Shown: positions 14,975-24,224, counted from the stretch's first letter. The stretch is 52,257 nucleotides of DNA from Pseudomonadota bacterium (GCA_030684355.1 JAUXTN010000070.1:1-52257); one strand, 5' to 3'. The notes: a model not told the origin generated them from the sequence alone. Made by a program: numbers and translations.

Positions 14975-16210
14975 CTACCGCTTCCAACCCACGCCCAGGT
15001 GTGCGTCGAGCCGCTCGGCCTCGTCCGCGCGCTCCGAGTCGTCGAGGGCGTCCGCGAGCGGGACGATCTCCAGGCCGGCCTCGCCCTCCATCGTCACCGC
15101 GGCGGCCCAGCCGAGGCCGGTCACGTCGGGATCGAGCGTCACGGTGGCGACGATGCCCGCCTGGCAGGGGAGCGTCGGCATCGTCGTGCCGAAGTTGCCG
15201 AGGCTGTAGAGGATCGCGGCGGTGCGGGGCTCGCCGTCGTCCGTGCGGATGCTGCACGTCCCGATGCCCGGGACCACCGAGGGGTCGTTGACGGAGCAGA
15301 TCTCGGCGGGCTGAGCGACGTGGGGGCCCTCGCCCACGACCACGTCGGCGCCGAGCGCGACGATGCGCCGCCCAAGCTGGAGGAAGTGGGGGTCGGGGTA
15401 GTACTCGTACTCGAAGCCCCAGTGGACCAGCACGACGACCGACTTGACGCCGAGCGCACGCGTGGCCTCGATGTCCGCCGCGAGCGTCGCGAGGTCGGGC
15501 TCCTCGTCGAGGTGCCCGAAGGGGATGATCCGCAGGTCGTGCGCGGAGGTGATGTCCCGCCGGTTGACGCCCCAGGTGTAGGAGATGACGCCGACGTCGC
15601 CGGTGTCGCCCGCGTAGGAGACCCCGTGCGCGTCGATGCCGGTCCAGCCGAGGCCGCGGGCCTCGACCTCCGCGATGGTGGCCTCCAGCCCGCTGTCGCC
15701 CACGTCGAGGCTGTGGTTGTTGTTGAGCTGCACGATGTCGAGCGGCAGCCCGTCGAGGATCTCCGGCGGCGCGTTGTAGCGGTACAGGCCGAGCTCCGCG
15801 GGCTCGGTGGAGCTGCCCGGATCCGTGGGGGTCTCGAGGTTGCCGACGCGGAGGTCTCCGTCGAGGAGCCCGCTCGCCGGCAGGGCGAAGCCGGCCCAGT
15901 TCTCGCCCATCCACATCACGTCGCCGACGAAGTTGAGCGACGCGCCCGTCGATACGGGCGGCAATGTGTCACGCATCGCCTGGAAGTGGTCGAGGCTCTC
16001 CTGGGGGGCGCCCGGGCGGTGGAGCAGCGCCTTCGTGAGGTAGAGCCCGACCTCGTCGCGGTCGGTGTCGGGGTCCCACGTCTCGGTCTCCCACCGCACC
16101 TCCTCGTAGGGCTCCAGGTCGGCCTCGGGGGTGTAGACCCACGGGAAGACCTCTGTGGGCTCGGGCCATGCGCGGTAGGGGTCGCAGGCGGCCAGGAGGA
16201 AGAGCAGCAT
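14975..16210 (-). CDS. CapA-family (PGA_cap) lipoprotein
   Basis: This 411-residue protein has a lipobox FLLAACD (Cys 9), so it should be membrane-anchored outside the cytoplasm. The core is a calcineurin-like metallophosphoesterase fold of the CapA/PgsA group. LNFVGDVMW lies near residue 92, VGNLETPTD near 122, QLNNNHSLDVGD near 160, VVVLVHWGFEYEY near 240, VVVGEGPHVAQP near 268 and LYSLGNFGT near 315. CapA relatives occur in poly-gamma-glutamate and other polymer systems, but their chemistry is unsettled. No CapB or CapC is nearby, so a capsule role is not supported here. It is convergent with the glucan operon with zero bases between the stop codons (TAGCTA). Confidence 0.82.
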   Translation of the reverse strand: MLLFLLAACDPYRAWPEPTEVFPWVYTPEADLEPYEEVRWETETWDPDTDRDEVGLYLTKALLHRPGAPQESLDHFQAMRDTLPPVSTGASLNFVGDVMWMGENWAGFALPASGLLDGDLRVGNLETPTDPGSSTEPAELGLYRYNAPPEILDGLPLDIVQLNNNHSLDVGDSGLEATIAEVEARGLGWTGIDAHGVSYAGDTGDVGVISYTWGVNRRDITSAHDLRIIPFGHLDEEPDLATLAADIEATRALGVKSVVVLVHWGFEYEYYPDPHFLQLGRRIVALGADVVVGEGPHVAQPAEICSVNDPSVVPGIGTCSIRTDDGEPRTAAILYSLGNFGTTMPTLPCQAGIVATVTLDPDVTGLGWAAAVTMEGEAGLEIVPLADALDDSERADEAERLDAHLGVGWKR

Positions 16211-16289
16211 GCTTCTATGTGCCCGACTCCGGGCCGGGGAGCCAGCACGCGAGCCTTACACGTGCGGAAGTGAACACATCGGCGGTGTA

Positions 16290-18074
16290 TCAGGGCCCGA
16301 TTCGATACACGCGGGTCGTCCCGTCGTCCCACGTGGGCGTGGCGGTCAAGTCGAGGAGCTGGGCCACCTTCGCGTATTGGGCCGCCGGATACTCGGCGCG
16401 GTGCAGCACGATCCAGCGCAGGCCCCGGTCGCGGAGATCCTGCTGGCCGAGCGCCAGGTCGAGCATCGGCATCTCGACCGGGAGCACCGCGATGGTGCTG
16501 CGCTCGAGCTCGATGAGGTAGCGCGTGTAGCGGTTGACGTAGAGGTAGAGCGGGGAGGGGTCGTTGAGGCCGTAGGGGACGGGCTGCCCGTGGACGATCT
16601 GGTACATGCCGTACCGGGAGCGCGCGAGCACCGGCAGGCTCACCGGGAGGTCGAGCACGGCCCCGCCGTCGAGCGTGGCGTAGACCTCGGGGACACGCGT
16701 GTCCGCCGTCGGGAGGGGGAACACCGCGGGGGAGAGCCACAGGGCCTCGACGAGCCGCATGGCGCCGAGCCAGGCCGCGGCCGCGACGACCGGGATGCCG
16801 CGCTGGCCGAGGTCCCGCACGACCCACGCGAGCATGACCGCCAAGGCCAGGGAGGCGCCGACCACGAACCGGTAGGCGTGGGAGATGCGGGAGAAGAGGG
16901 GGAAGGCGTCGAACAAGGTGAGGAAGGGGAGGGGGATCCACTGCCCGCCGACCTCCACGTAGGCGCCCGCGACGTAGAGGAAGGGTCCCAACGTCAGCAG
17001 CACGAACGCTCCGGCGAAGAGCGCCCAGGGGCGCGCGAAGCGGCGCCAGCCGCCCCAGACCGTCGCCAGCGCCGGCCACACGAGCGCGTGGCCGAGGTAG
17101 ACGATGACGAGGAGATCCTCGTCGAACTGGGCCTTCAGGTCGGGGGAGTAGTGCTTGCCCGGCCGCACGAGGGAGACGAGGTCGGTCATGTTGTGCATGA
17201 CCAGGGTCATCCACACGAACGCGCGGTCACGCGTCACCACCGCGTCGGCGGCGCCCATCGAGAGGTAGAACAACGTGAAGGGGCCGCCCGCGACGAGCGC
17301 CGCGACCCCCCCGGCGATGGCGAGGGAGAGCACGGCGCGGCGTGTGTCACCGAGCCGCCACTCGCGTGGGCTGCGGCCGCGCACGGCCCCGACGAGGTCC
17401 CATGCGAGCACGGCGCCGATGACCATCGCGGCGAAGAGCCCGTAGTACCAGTTCGCGAACGCGCAGACGCCGAAGGCGGCGCCGGCCAGCGCGGCGCGCC
17501 CCGCGCGAGGAGCCTCCCGGGCGGCGAGGAACGCGGCGAGGGCGAGCGGGAGCCAGCCGGCCGAGAGCGTCTCGGAGATGCCGTTGTAGGCTTGCCCCAG
17601 GAGGTGCGGGCAGCTCATGAACGCCACCCCCGCGAGCGTCGCGCCCGCGCGGCTCCGGGCGACCCGCAGGGCCAGCACGTAGGCGCCGACCCCGCACAGC
17701 ACGAAGTTCCCGAAGATGGCGGCGTTGTAGGCGGCCACCGGCCCCGCCAGGAACGCGACGGGGAGCGTGGCGATCACGTTGAACGTGTCGATGAACCAGA
17801 GGCTCCCGCCCGCGGGCCAGGCGAGCAGGTTCGTCGTGACCGGGAGGCGGCCGGCCGCGAGCTCGGTCGCGACCCACCAGAAGCCCCAGACGTGGTTCCA
17901 CACGTCGTTCGAGGGGTGGCCGAGGGCCCGCCCGGTGGGGTCACCGAGGATCGGCGCGCACAGGAACGTGGCGAGCGCGAGGAGGACCGCGAAGGGGCCG
18001 GCGTGGTCCCGCACCGCGCCCCGCAAGGCGCCCCGCAAGGCGCGGAGCCGCCCGATCGAAGCGCCGTCCTCCAC
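16290..18074 (-). CDS. Polytopic membrane protein, GT-C-like architecture
   Basis: This 594-residue protein has about ten to eleven hydrophobic segments between residues 25 and 440 and a soluble C-terminal region of about 150 residues. A large loop after the first helix contains HPSNDVWNHVWGFWW, in the position where GT-C lipid-linked-sugar transferases carry acidic catalytic residues. The layout (one loop, many helices, C-terminal soluble domain) resembles GT39/YfhO-type proteins, but I do not see a diagnostic motif and keep the function open. The GTG start at 18074 is 1 nt downstream of the hslR stop, so the two genes are probably one transcript. A TGTATC...GATACA inverted pair (16286-16309) overlaps its stop codon. 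Confidence 0.7.
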   Translation of the reverse strand: MEDGASIGRLRALRGALRGAVRDHAGPFAVLLALATFLCAPILGDPTGRALGHPSNDVWNHVWGFWWVATELAAGRLPVTTNLLAWPAGGSLWFIDTFNVIATLPVAFLAGPVAAYNAAIFGNFVLCGVGAYVLALRVARSRAGATLAGVAFMSCPHLLGQAYNGISETLSAGWLPLALAAFLAAREAPRAGRAALAGAAFGVCAFANWYYGLFAAMVIGAVLAWDLVGAVRGRSPREWRLGDTRRAVLSLAIAGGVAALVAGGPFTLFYLSMGAADAVVTRDRAFVWMTLVMHNMTDLVSLVRPGKHYSPDLKAQFDEDLLVIVYLGHALVWPALATVWGGWRRFARPWALFAGAFVLLTLGPFLYVAGAYVEVGGQWIPLPFLTLFDAFPLFSRISHAYRFVVGASLALAVMLAWVVRDLGQRGIPVVAAAAWLGAMRLVEALWLSPAVFPLPTADTRVPEVYATLDGGAVLDLPVSLPVLARSRYGMYQIVHGQPVPYGLNDPSPLYLYVNRYTRYLIELERSTIAVLPVEMPMLDLALGQQDLRDRGLRWIVLHRAEYPAAQYAKVAQLLDLTATPTWDDGTTRVYRIGP

Positions 18075-18075
18075 C

Positions 18076-18447
18076 TTAGATGCCGCGCGTTCGGTCGAGC
18101 ACCCGGCGGTCCCGCTTGGTCGGGCGGCCCGCGCCGCGCTCGCGCAGGGCGAGGGGCTCGTCGGAGGGCGGCTCGGGGGGCGTCAGGTCGTCGTAGAGCG
18201 TGCGTGCCTGGGCCGCCGGGCCCCGCTTGTCTTCCAGGCGGAGCACGCGGAGGATCTTCTTGCCGCCGGGGGTGGCGGCGACGATGGTGTCCCCGCTCTT
18301 GATGGCGCGGGCGGGTGCCGCGGAGCGGTCGTTGACGGTCACATGGCCGCCGTCGCACGCCTCTTGCGCGAGCGTGCGGGTCTTGTACATGCGGGCGGCG
18401 GTCAACCACTTGTCCAGGCGGACCGTGGCGGGCGTTTCGACGGACAT
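18076..18447 (-). CDS. hslR: S4-domain RNA-binding protein, Hsp15-like
   Basis: This 123-residue protein begins with an S4 RNA-binding domain (RLDKWLTAARMYKTRTLAQE, then GGHVTVND and AIKSGDTI). A basic tail ends in GRPTKRDRRVLDR, the usual Hsp15 C-terminal pattern. In E. coli Hsp15 binds stalled 50S subunits that carry a nascent chain on peptidyl-tRNA and helps recycle them. The length agrees with the family (about 130). The ATG start is at 18447. The 71-bp gap to the divergent exonuclease gene must hold both promoters; it contains one TGTATC at 18457 but no clear box that I can assign. Confidence 0.85.
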   Translation of the reverse strand: MSVETPATVRLDKWLTAARMYKTRTLAQEACDGGHVTVNDRSAAPARAIKSGDTIVAATPGGKKILRVLRLEDKRGPAAQARTLYDDLTPPEPPSDEPLALRERGAGRPTKRDRRVLDRTRGI

Positions 18448-18518
18448 CGCGACGGTTGTATCGCGGGCGTCGGATGCCCGGGCGAGGGGGACCGCCCTCC
18501 GTCGGATAGAAGGGCCGC

Positions 18519-19559
18519 ATGGGGACCCGCGAACCGCTCCTGCGGCCGACTCCTGCTGGGCTCTGGTGCGAGCCGGGCGGCTTCTACGTCGACCCCTGGC
18601 AGCCGGTCGAGCGCGCGGTCCTCACCCACGCGCACGCCGACCACGCGCGCCCGGGCTCCGCCGCGTACCTCGCCACCGCCCCGTCCCTGCCCATCCTCCG
18701 GCGCCGCCTCGGCCCGGACGCCCGGCTCGAGTCCATCGCCTACGGGGAGGTGCGCCGCATCGGCGACGTCGACGTCTCGCTGCACCCCGCCGGGCACGTG
18801 CTCGGCTCGGCCCAGCTCCGCATCGCGCACCAGGGGGAGGTGTGGGTCGTCTCCGGCGACTACAAGCGCGCGCCCGACCCGACGTGCGCGGCGTTCGAGC
18901 CGGTGCCGTGCGACACCTTCGTCACGGAGGCCACCTTCGGCCTCCCGATCTACCGCTGGGAACCCCCCGAGCGGACCGCCGCCGAGATCCTCGCGTGGTG
19001 GGACACGACGCGCGCCGCCGGCCGCCCGGCCGTGCTCTTTGCCTACGCCCTCGGGAAGGCCCAGCGGATCCTCGCGGAGCTCGCCCGGCTGACGGACCGC
19101 GAGGTCTACCTGCACGGCGCCATCGCGCCCATCGTCGACATCTACCGCGAGGCCGGCGTCGCGATGCTCCCGACGCGCCTCGTGGCGGACGCCCCGGCCG
19201 GGCACCGCTTCGCCGGGGACCTCGTGCTCGCCACCCCCGGCTCGCAAGGGAGCCCGTGGATGAAGCGGTTCCCCGGCGCGGAGACCGCGCTGGCATCGGG
19301 GTGGATGCGGGTGCGTGGGACGCGGCGCCGCCACTCGGTCGACCGCGGGTTCGTCCTCTCCGATCACGCCGACTGGCCCGCGCTGCTCGACACCGTCGCG
19401 GCGAGCGGCGCGGAGCGCATCCTCGTGACCCACGGGAGCACGGAGCCGCTGGTGCGGTGGTTGTGCGAGCGCGGGCTCGACGCGCGGACGCTCCCGACGG
19501 CGTGGGAGGGCGAGGGGGACGTGATCGTCGAGACCCCGACCGCCGGGGCGCCGGGATGA
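18519..19559 (+). CDS. DNA ligase-associated metallo-beta-lactamase-fold exonuclease
   Basis: This 346-residue protein has the beta-CASP/metallo-beta-lactamase fold. LTHAHADHARPGS (the HxHxDH metal site) lies near residue 36, the second metal ligand is in LHPAGHVLGSAQL and the third in VSGDYKR. The C-terminal SDHADW and VTHGSTEPL follow. This is the exonuclease partner of the bacterial Lhr-Core cluster, a relative of SNM1/Artemis-type nucleases. It probably trims DNA ends before ligation. ATG at 18519 is the start and its stop overlaps the ligase start (ATGA). It is the first gene of a four-gene operon. The activity assignment follows the family and the intact cluster. Confidence 0.9.
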   Translation: MGTREPLLRPTPAGLWCEPGGFYVDPWQPVERAVLTHAHADHARPGSAAYLATAPSLPILRRRLGPDARLESIAYGEVRRIGDVDVSLHPAGHVLGSAQLRIAHQGEVWVVSGDYKRAPDPTCAAFEPVPCDTFVTEATFGLPIYRWEPPERTAAEILAWWDTTRAAGRPAVLFAYALGKAQRILAELARLTDREVYLHGAIAPIVDIYREAGVAMLPTRLVADAPAGHRFAGDLVLATPGSQGSPWMKRFPGAETALASGWMRVRGTRRRHSVDRGFVLSDHADWPALLDTVAASGAERILVTHGSTEPLVRWLCERGLDARTLPTAWEGEGDVIVETPTAGAPG

Positions 19560-21145
19560 GGCGCTTCGCCGACCTCTACGAGGCCATCGACCAGACCACG
19601 TCCACCAACCGCAAGGTCGAGGCGATGGTGGCGTGGTTCCGCGCCGCCGACCCCGCGGACGCCGCGTGGGCGCTCTGGTTCCTCACGGGCAACCGGATCA
19701 AGCGGCTCGTCCCGACCCGGGAGCTGCGGAGCGCCGCCGTCGCCGCGTCGGGCTACCCCGAGTGGATGCTCGCGGAGAGCTACGCCGCGGTGGGGGACCT
19801 CGCGGAGACCCTCGCGCTGCTCGTGGACTCGTTGGCGGACGACGAGGGCGATCTCCCCTTGCACGTGTGGATGGCCCGCGTCGTGACGCTGCCGACGCTC
19901 GACGCGGCGGAGCGCGAGGCCGCCCTCCGCCGCTGGTGGGCCGCGTTGCCACGCCGGGAGCGCTACGTGTTCAACAAGCTCCTCACCGGGGCGTTCCGCG
20001 TCGGCGTGTCGCACACGCTCGTGGTGCGCGCGCTGGCGGAGGTGGCGGGGGTGCCGGCGGCGACGCTCGCGCACCGCCTCATGGGGAGCTGGGCGCCCAC
20101 GGCCGAGGCCTGGCGCGGGCTCCTGGGCGAGGAGCAGGGCACCGAGGACTTGAGCCGGCCCTACCCGTTCTTCCTGGCGAGCCCGCTGGAGGGAGAGCCC
20201 GCTTCGCTCGGCGACCCCGCGGCGTGGCTCGCGGAGTGGAAGTGGGACGGCATCCGCGCCCAGGTGATCCGTCGCGAAGGCACGATCGCGGTGTGGTCGC
20301 GCGGCGAGGAGCTCGTCACCGACCGCTTCCCCGAGGTCGCGACGGCGGCGGCGCGCCTGCCGAGCGGGACCGTGCTCGACGGCGAGCTGATGGCGTGGCG
20401 GGGGGAGGCGCCGTTGCCGTTCGCGGACCTCCAGACCCGCATCGGCCGCAAGAAGCTCGACAAGCGCGTGCTCGACGCGGTCCCGGTCGCGCTCGTGGCG
20501 TTCGACGTCCTGGAGGCCGACGGCGTGGACCTCCGGGAGCGCCCCCTCTCCGAGCGAAGGGCGCGGCTCGCCGAGATCGTGGCGCCGCTCGCGCCGGCGG
20601 TGCGCCTCTCCGAGGAGGTCCGGGCGCCCGACTGGGAGGGCCTGGCGACCCACCGCCAGGGGGCCCGCGAGCTGGGGGTCGAGGGGCTCTTGTTGAAGCG
20701 CCGGGACTCGGCCTACGGGGTGGGCCGCCCGCGCGGACCGTGGTGGAAGTGGAAGGTCGCGCCGCTGACGATGGACGGCGTGCTGGTCTACGCGCAGGCC
20801 GGGCACGGCAAGCGCGCGGGGCTCTACACCGACTACACGTTCGCGGTCTGGCAGGACGGCGCGCTCCTCCCCGTCGCGAAGGCCTACTCCGGGCTCACCA
20901 ACGTCGAGATCGAGGAGCTCGATCGCTGGATCCGGCGCCACACCGTCGAGAAGTTCGGGCCCGTGCGCTCGCTCGAGCCCGTGCACGTCTTCGAGATCGC
21001 GTTCGAGGGGATCGCGCCCTCGCCACGCCACAAGTCGGGGGTCGCCGTGCGGTTCCCGCGCATCCTCCGCTGGCGGCGGGACAAGGCCGCGGCCGACGCC
21101 GACACCCTCGCGAGCCTCCAGGCCCTCCTCCGCGTGCAGGCGTAG
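19556..21145 (+). CDS. ATP-dependent DNA ligase of the Lhr-Core cluster
   Basis: This 529-residue protein has an N-terminal helical DNA-binding domain (about 1-190), a nucleotidyltransferase domain and an OB-fold. The active-site lysine lies in EWKWDGIRAQ (motif KxDG) near residue 225. Further motifs are LDGELMAW (motif III), ALVAFDVLEADG (IIIa), VEGLLLKRRDS (IV) and WWKWKVAPLTMDGVL (V). OB-fold motif RFPRILRWRRDKA near the end corresponds to motif VI. This family joins DNA nicks using ATP and is distinct from NAD-dependent LigA. It lacks the Ku-associated LigD polymerase domains. The start overlaps the exonuclease stop and the stop overlaps the helicase start (TAGTG), so expression is coupled. 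Confidence 0.92.
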   Translation: MRRFADLYEAIDQTTSTNRKVEAMVAWFRAADPADAAWALWFLTGNRIKRLVPTRELRSAAVAASGYPEWMLAESYAAVGDLAETLALLVDSLADDEGDLPLHVWMARVVTLPTLDAAEREAALRRWWAALPRRERYVFNKLLTGAFRVGVSHTLVVRALAEVAGVPAATLAHRLMGSWAPTAEAWRGLLGEEQGTEDLSRPYPFFLASPLEGEPASLGDPAAWLAEWKWDGIRAQVIRREGTIAVWSRGEELVTDRFPEVATAAARLPSGTVLDGELMAWRGEAPLPFADLQTRIGRKKLDKRVLDAVPVALVAFDVLEADGVDLRERPLSERRARLAEIVAPLAPAVRLSEEVRAPDWEGLATHRQGARELGVEGLLLKRRDSAYGVGRPRGPWWKWKVAPLTMDGVLVYAQAGHGKRAGLYTDYTFAVWQDGALLPVAKAYSGLTNVEIEELDRWIRRHTVEKFGPVRSLEPVHVFEIAFEGIAPSPRHKSGVAVRFPRILRWRRDKAAADADTLASLQALLRVQA

Positions 21146-23604
21146 TGGCAAAGGCGAAGCTCCAGGCGGCGCCGTCGGCGCCCTCGACGCCCGCTGAGCA
21201 GCTCGTGCGGCTGCGCGGCTGGTTCACCACCCGCGGGTGGACCCCCATGGCCTTCCAGGAGGAGGCCTGGGCGGCGTACCTGCGCGGCGAGAGCGGCATC
21301 GTGCAGGTGCCGACAGGCGCGGGGAAGACCTACGCCGCCTACCTGGGGCCGCTCGCGGAGGTCGCGGCGCTCGGCGGCGGGGTGCTCTACATCAGCCCGC
21401 TCCGCGCGATGGCGAGGGACATCGAGGCCGCGCTGAAGGCGCCGGTCGAGGCCCTCGGGATGGGCGTGCGGGTGGAGAGCCGAACCGGTGATACATCGAG
21501 CGCGGTCCGCGTGCGTCAAAAAGCTCGCCTGCCGGAAGTGCTCGTCACCACCCCCGAATCCTTGTCGCTCCTCCTCACCGAGGCGGACGCCGCGACCCGC
21601 TTCGCGGGCCTGCGCGCCGTCATCGTGGACGAGTGGCACGAGATGATCGACAGCAAGCGCGGCACCCAGATCGAGCTGGCGCTCTCTCGCTTGCGTCGCT
21701 TCGCGCCGACGCTGCGGACGTGGGCGCTCACCGCCACCGTGGGGAACGCCCAGGAGGCCGCCCAGGCCGCCGTCGGCACCCACGCCACCGCCACGATCGT
21801 CCGCGCGGACATCCCCCGCCCCGTCGTCATCGACACCCTGCTCCCCGACCGCGTCGACGCCTTCCCCTGGGCCGGCCACCTCGGCCTCCAGATGGCGCCC
21901 AAGCTGGTCGAGGCCCTCGATCCCGAGGTGCCGACGCTCGTGTTCGTGAACACGCGCGCCCAGGCCGAGCGCTGGTACCAGGAGATCCTCGCGCGGCGCC
22001 CGGAGTGGACGGAGCACATGGCGCTCCACCACGGCTCGGTCGACCGGGAGGAGCGCGAGCGCGTCGAGGCGGGGCTGAAGTGCGGGTCGCTGCGGCTCGT
22101 GGTGTGCACGGCGTCGCTCGATCTCGGGGTGGACCTCACGCCGATCGAGCGCGTCGTCCAGATCGGCTCCCCGAAGGGGATCGCGCGGCTCACCCAGCGC
22201 GCCGGCCGCTCCGGTCACCGCCCGGGTGCGACGTGCCGGGTCACGTGCGTCCCCACCAACACCTTCGAGCTCGTCGAGATCGCCGCGGTCCGCGACGCCC
22301 TCGCCCACGGGGAGGTCGAGGCCCGCACGCCGCTGTCGAAGCCGCTCGACGCGCTCGCGCAGCACCTCGTCACGTGCGCGCTCGGCGGCGGCTTCACGGA
22401 GGAGGGCATCCTCGCGGAGGTCCGCGGCGCTTGGTCCTACCGGGGCCTCACCGCGGAGGAGCTCGGCTGGGCGCTGGCGCTCGTGCGGGACGGGGGCGCG
22501 ACGCTGGGGGCCTACCCGGAGTACCACCGGGTCGTGTGGGTGGACGACCGCTACGGCGTGCCCGACGACGGCATCGCCAGGACCCACCGCTCGAACGTCG
22601 GCACCATCCTCGGCGACGCCACGATGCAGGTGCGACTGCAGGGCGGCGCCAACATCGGGAGCATCGACGAGGGCTTCATCACCCGGCTCCGGCCGGGCGA
22701 GCGGTTCGTGTTCGCGGGGCGTACGTTGGAGCTCGTCCGCATCAAGGAGCTCGTCGCCTACGCGCGGCCCGCGGGCAAGGCCACCACGAACACCCCGCAT
22801 TGGCCGGGCAACAAGCTCCCCATCTCGGGGTCGTTGGGGCACGCGGTGCGTCGAGTCCTCAACGACGTTCGGGAGGGGCGCGTCGACGCCCCCGAGCTCG
22901 TCGCGGCCGCCCCGGTGTTCGCGGCCCAGGCCTCGATCTCGCGCCTCCCCGCCGCGGACCACGTCCTCGCCGAGCAATGTGTCACCCGCGAGGGCCACCA
23001 CCTCTTCCTCTACCCCTTCGAGGGCCGCCGGGTGCACGAGGGCCTCGCCGCCCTGCTCGCGCTCCGCATGGGCCGGCGCGTGCCCGCCACCTTCTCCATG
23101 GCGGTGAACGACCACGGCCTGGAGCTCCTCACCTCCGACGCCTACCCCTACGCCGAGCTCCTCGACGCTACCGCCTTCACGCTCGACGGCCTCGTCGACG
23201 ACATCATCGCGAGCGTGAACATCAGCGAGCTCATGCGGCGCCGCTTCCGGGAGATCGCGCGCGTGGCCGGGCTGGTGATGACCGGGCCCGCGCACGCCCG
23301 GCGCACGATGCGGCAGATCCAGTCGAGCACGTCGCTGCTCTACGACGTGTTCACCCGCTACGACCCGGGCAACCTGCTGTTGCTCCAGGCGCGCCGCGAG
23401 GTCGTGGAGCAACAGTTCGAACGGGATCGGCTCCAGTCGGTGTTGGCTCGTCTCGGGGGTGCCGCCCTCGAATGTATCGATACATCTCGCCCCAGCCCCC
23501 TCGCGTTTCCGCTCGTCGTCGAGCGCCTCGCAGTGGACGCCGCCTCGATGGAGACCCTCATGGACCGCATCGAGCGGATGAAGCGCCAATGGGAATCCGC
23601 GTAG
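21145..23604 (+). CDS. lhr: Lhr-Core ATP-dependent DNA helicase
   Basis: This 819-residue SF2 helicase matches the Lhr-Core length (about 800-850), without the long C-terminal extension of full-length Lhr. Walker A is QVPTGAGKTYAA near residue 57. Further motifs are LYISPLRAM (Ia), TTPESL (Ib), VDEWHE (II), ALTATVGN (III) and VFVNTRAQAE (IV). SLDLGVDL precedes the arginine-finger motif VI, RLTQRAGRSGHRPG. The later winged-helix and Lhr-specific domain contains the duplex-opening region HRSNVGTILGD. Lhr-Core translocates 3'-5' on single-stranded DNA and unwinds DNA and RNA:DNA hybrids. The GTG start at 21145 overlaps the ligase TAG. A perfect 12-bp palindrome TGTATCGATACA (23473-23484) sits in its 3' part and forces a TGT-ATC-GAT-ACA codon run. 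Confidence 0.93.
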   Translation: MAKAKLQAAPSAPSTPAEQLVRLRGWFTTRGWTPMAFQEEAWAAYLRGESGIVQVPTGAGKTYAAYLGPLAEVAALGGGVLYISPLRAMARDIEAALKAPVEALGMGVRVESRTGDTSSAVRVRQKARLPEVLVTTPESLSLLLTEADAATRFAGLRAVIVDEWHEMIDSKRGTQIELALSRLRRFAPTLRTWALTATVGNAQEAAQAAVGTHATATIVRADIPRPVVIDTLLPDRVDAFPWAGHLGLQMAPKLVEALDPEVPTLVFVNTRAQAERWYQEILARRPEWTEHMALHHGSVDREERERVEAGLKCGSLRLVVCTASLDLGVDLTPIERVVQIGSPKGIARLTQRAGRSGHRPGATCRVTCVPTNTFELVEIAAVRDALAHGEVEARTPLSKPLDALAQHLVTCALGGGFTEEGILAEVRGAWSYRGLTAEELGWALALVRDGGATLGAYPEYHRVVWVDDRYGVPDDGIARTHRSNVGTILGDATMQVRLQGGANIGSIDEGFITRLRPGERFVFAGRTLELVRIKELVAYARPAGKATTNTPHWPGNKLPISGSLGHAVRRVLNDVREGRVDAPELVAAAPVFAAQASISRLPAADHVLAEQCVTREGHHLFLYPFEGRRVHEGLAALLALRMGRRVPATFSMAVNDHGLELLTSDAYPYAELLDATAFTLDGLVDDIIASVNISELMRRRFREIARVAGLVMTGPAHARRTMRQIQSSTSLLYDVFTRYDPGNLLLLQARREVVEQQFERDRLQSVLARLGGAALECIDTSRPSPLAFPLVVERLAVDAASMETLMDRIERMKRQWESA

Positions 23605-24224
23605 GCCCCCACGAGGTCGAGCTGCTCCCCGAGCGCGCCGTGTACTGGCCGGGCGCGGAGACGCTCGTGGTCGCGGATCTGCACTGGGGCAAGCAGGAGA
23701 CCTTCCAGGCCCACGGCATCCCCGTGCCGGCCGCCATCCTGGGCGACGACCTCGCCCGGCTCGAACGTGCCCTCGATCGGACCGGCGCCATCCGGGTCCT
23801 CGTGCTGGGGGACCTCGTGCACGGCGCCCTCGCCCCCTCGGTGATCGCCGCCGTCGCCCGGTGGCGCGCGGAGCGCCCCGTGGCGATGGTGCTCGTGCGC
23901 GGGAACCACGACCGCCACGTGCCCGTGCTCCCCGCGGCGTGGGGCATCGCGGATCACGTCGGCATCCTCCACGAGGAGGGCTACGCGTTCACCCACGTCC
24001 CCGCGCCGGTGTCGGGCGCCTACACCTGGGCCGGGCACCTGCACCCCATGGCCTGGCTCCGCGGCCGCGCCGATGCCCTCCGGCTGCCCTGCTTCCACCT
24101 CGGCCCCGAGGTCGGCGTGCTCCCCGCGTTCGGCGCGTTCACCGGGGGCGTGCAGGTGCGCCCGGCGCGCGGCGACCGCGTGTACGCCATCGCCGGGTCC
24201 GCCATCGTGACGATCCCGACGTAG
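23589..24224 (+). CDS. pdeM: Ligase-associated metallophosphoesterase PdeM
   Basis: This 211-residue calcineurin-like phosphoesterase has the full metal site. Motifs are VVADLHWGKQE (D-x-H) near residue 28, VLGDLVHG (GD) near 72, LVRGNHDRH (GNHD) near 102 and TWAGHLHPM (GHxH) near 145. PdeM enzymes are known as Mn-dependent DNA/nucleotide phosphoesterases found with Lhr-Core, the exonuclease and the ligase. The ATG at 23589 lies inside the helicase gene and overlaps its end by 16 nt, so translation is tightly coupled. This completes the four-gene operon. Only 11 bp separate it from the convergent LuxR-type gene. Confidence 0.9.
   Translation: MGIRVGPHEVELLPERAVYWPGAETLVVADLHWGKQETFQAHGIPVPAAILGDDLARLERALDRTGAIRVLVLGDLVHGALAPSVIAAVARWRAERPVAMVLVRGNHDRHVPVLPAAWGIADHVGILHEEGYAFTHVPAPVSGAYTWAGHLHPMAWLRGRADALRLPCFHLGPEVGVLPAFGAFTGGVQVRPARGDRVYAIAGSAIVTIPT

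Noticed and set aside
14975..16210. Capsule (poly-gamma-glutamate) locus based on the CapA-like gene
   Set aside because: No CapB, CapC or other polymer genes are nearby, and CapA relatives are often found alone.
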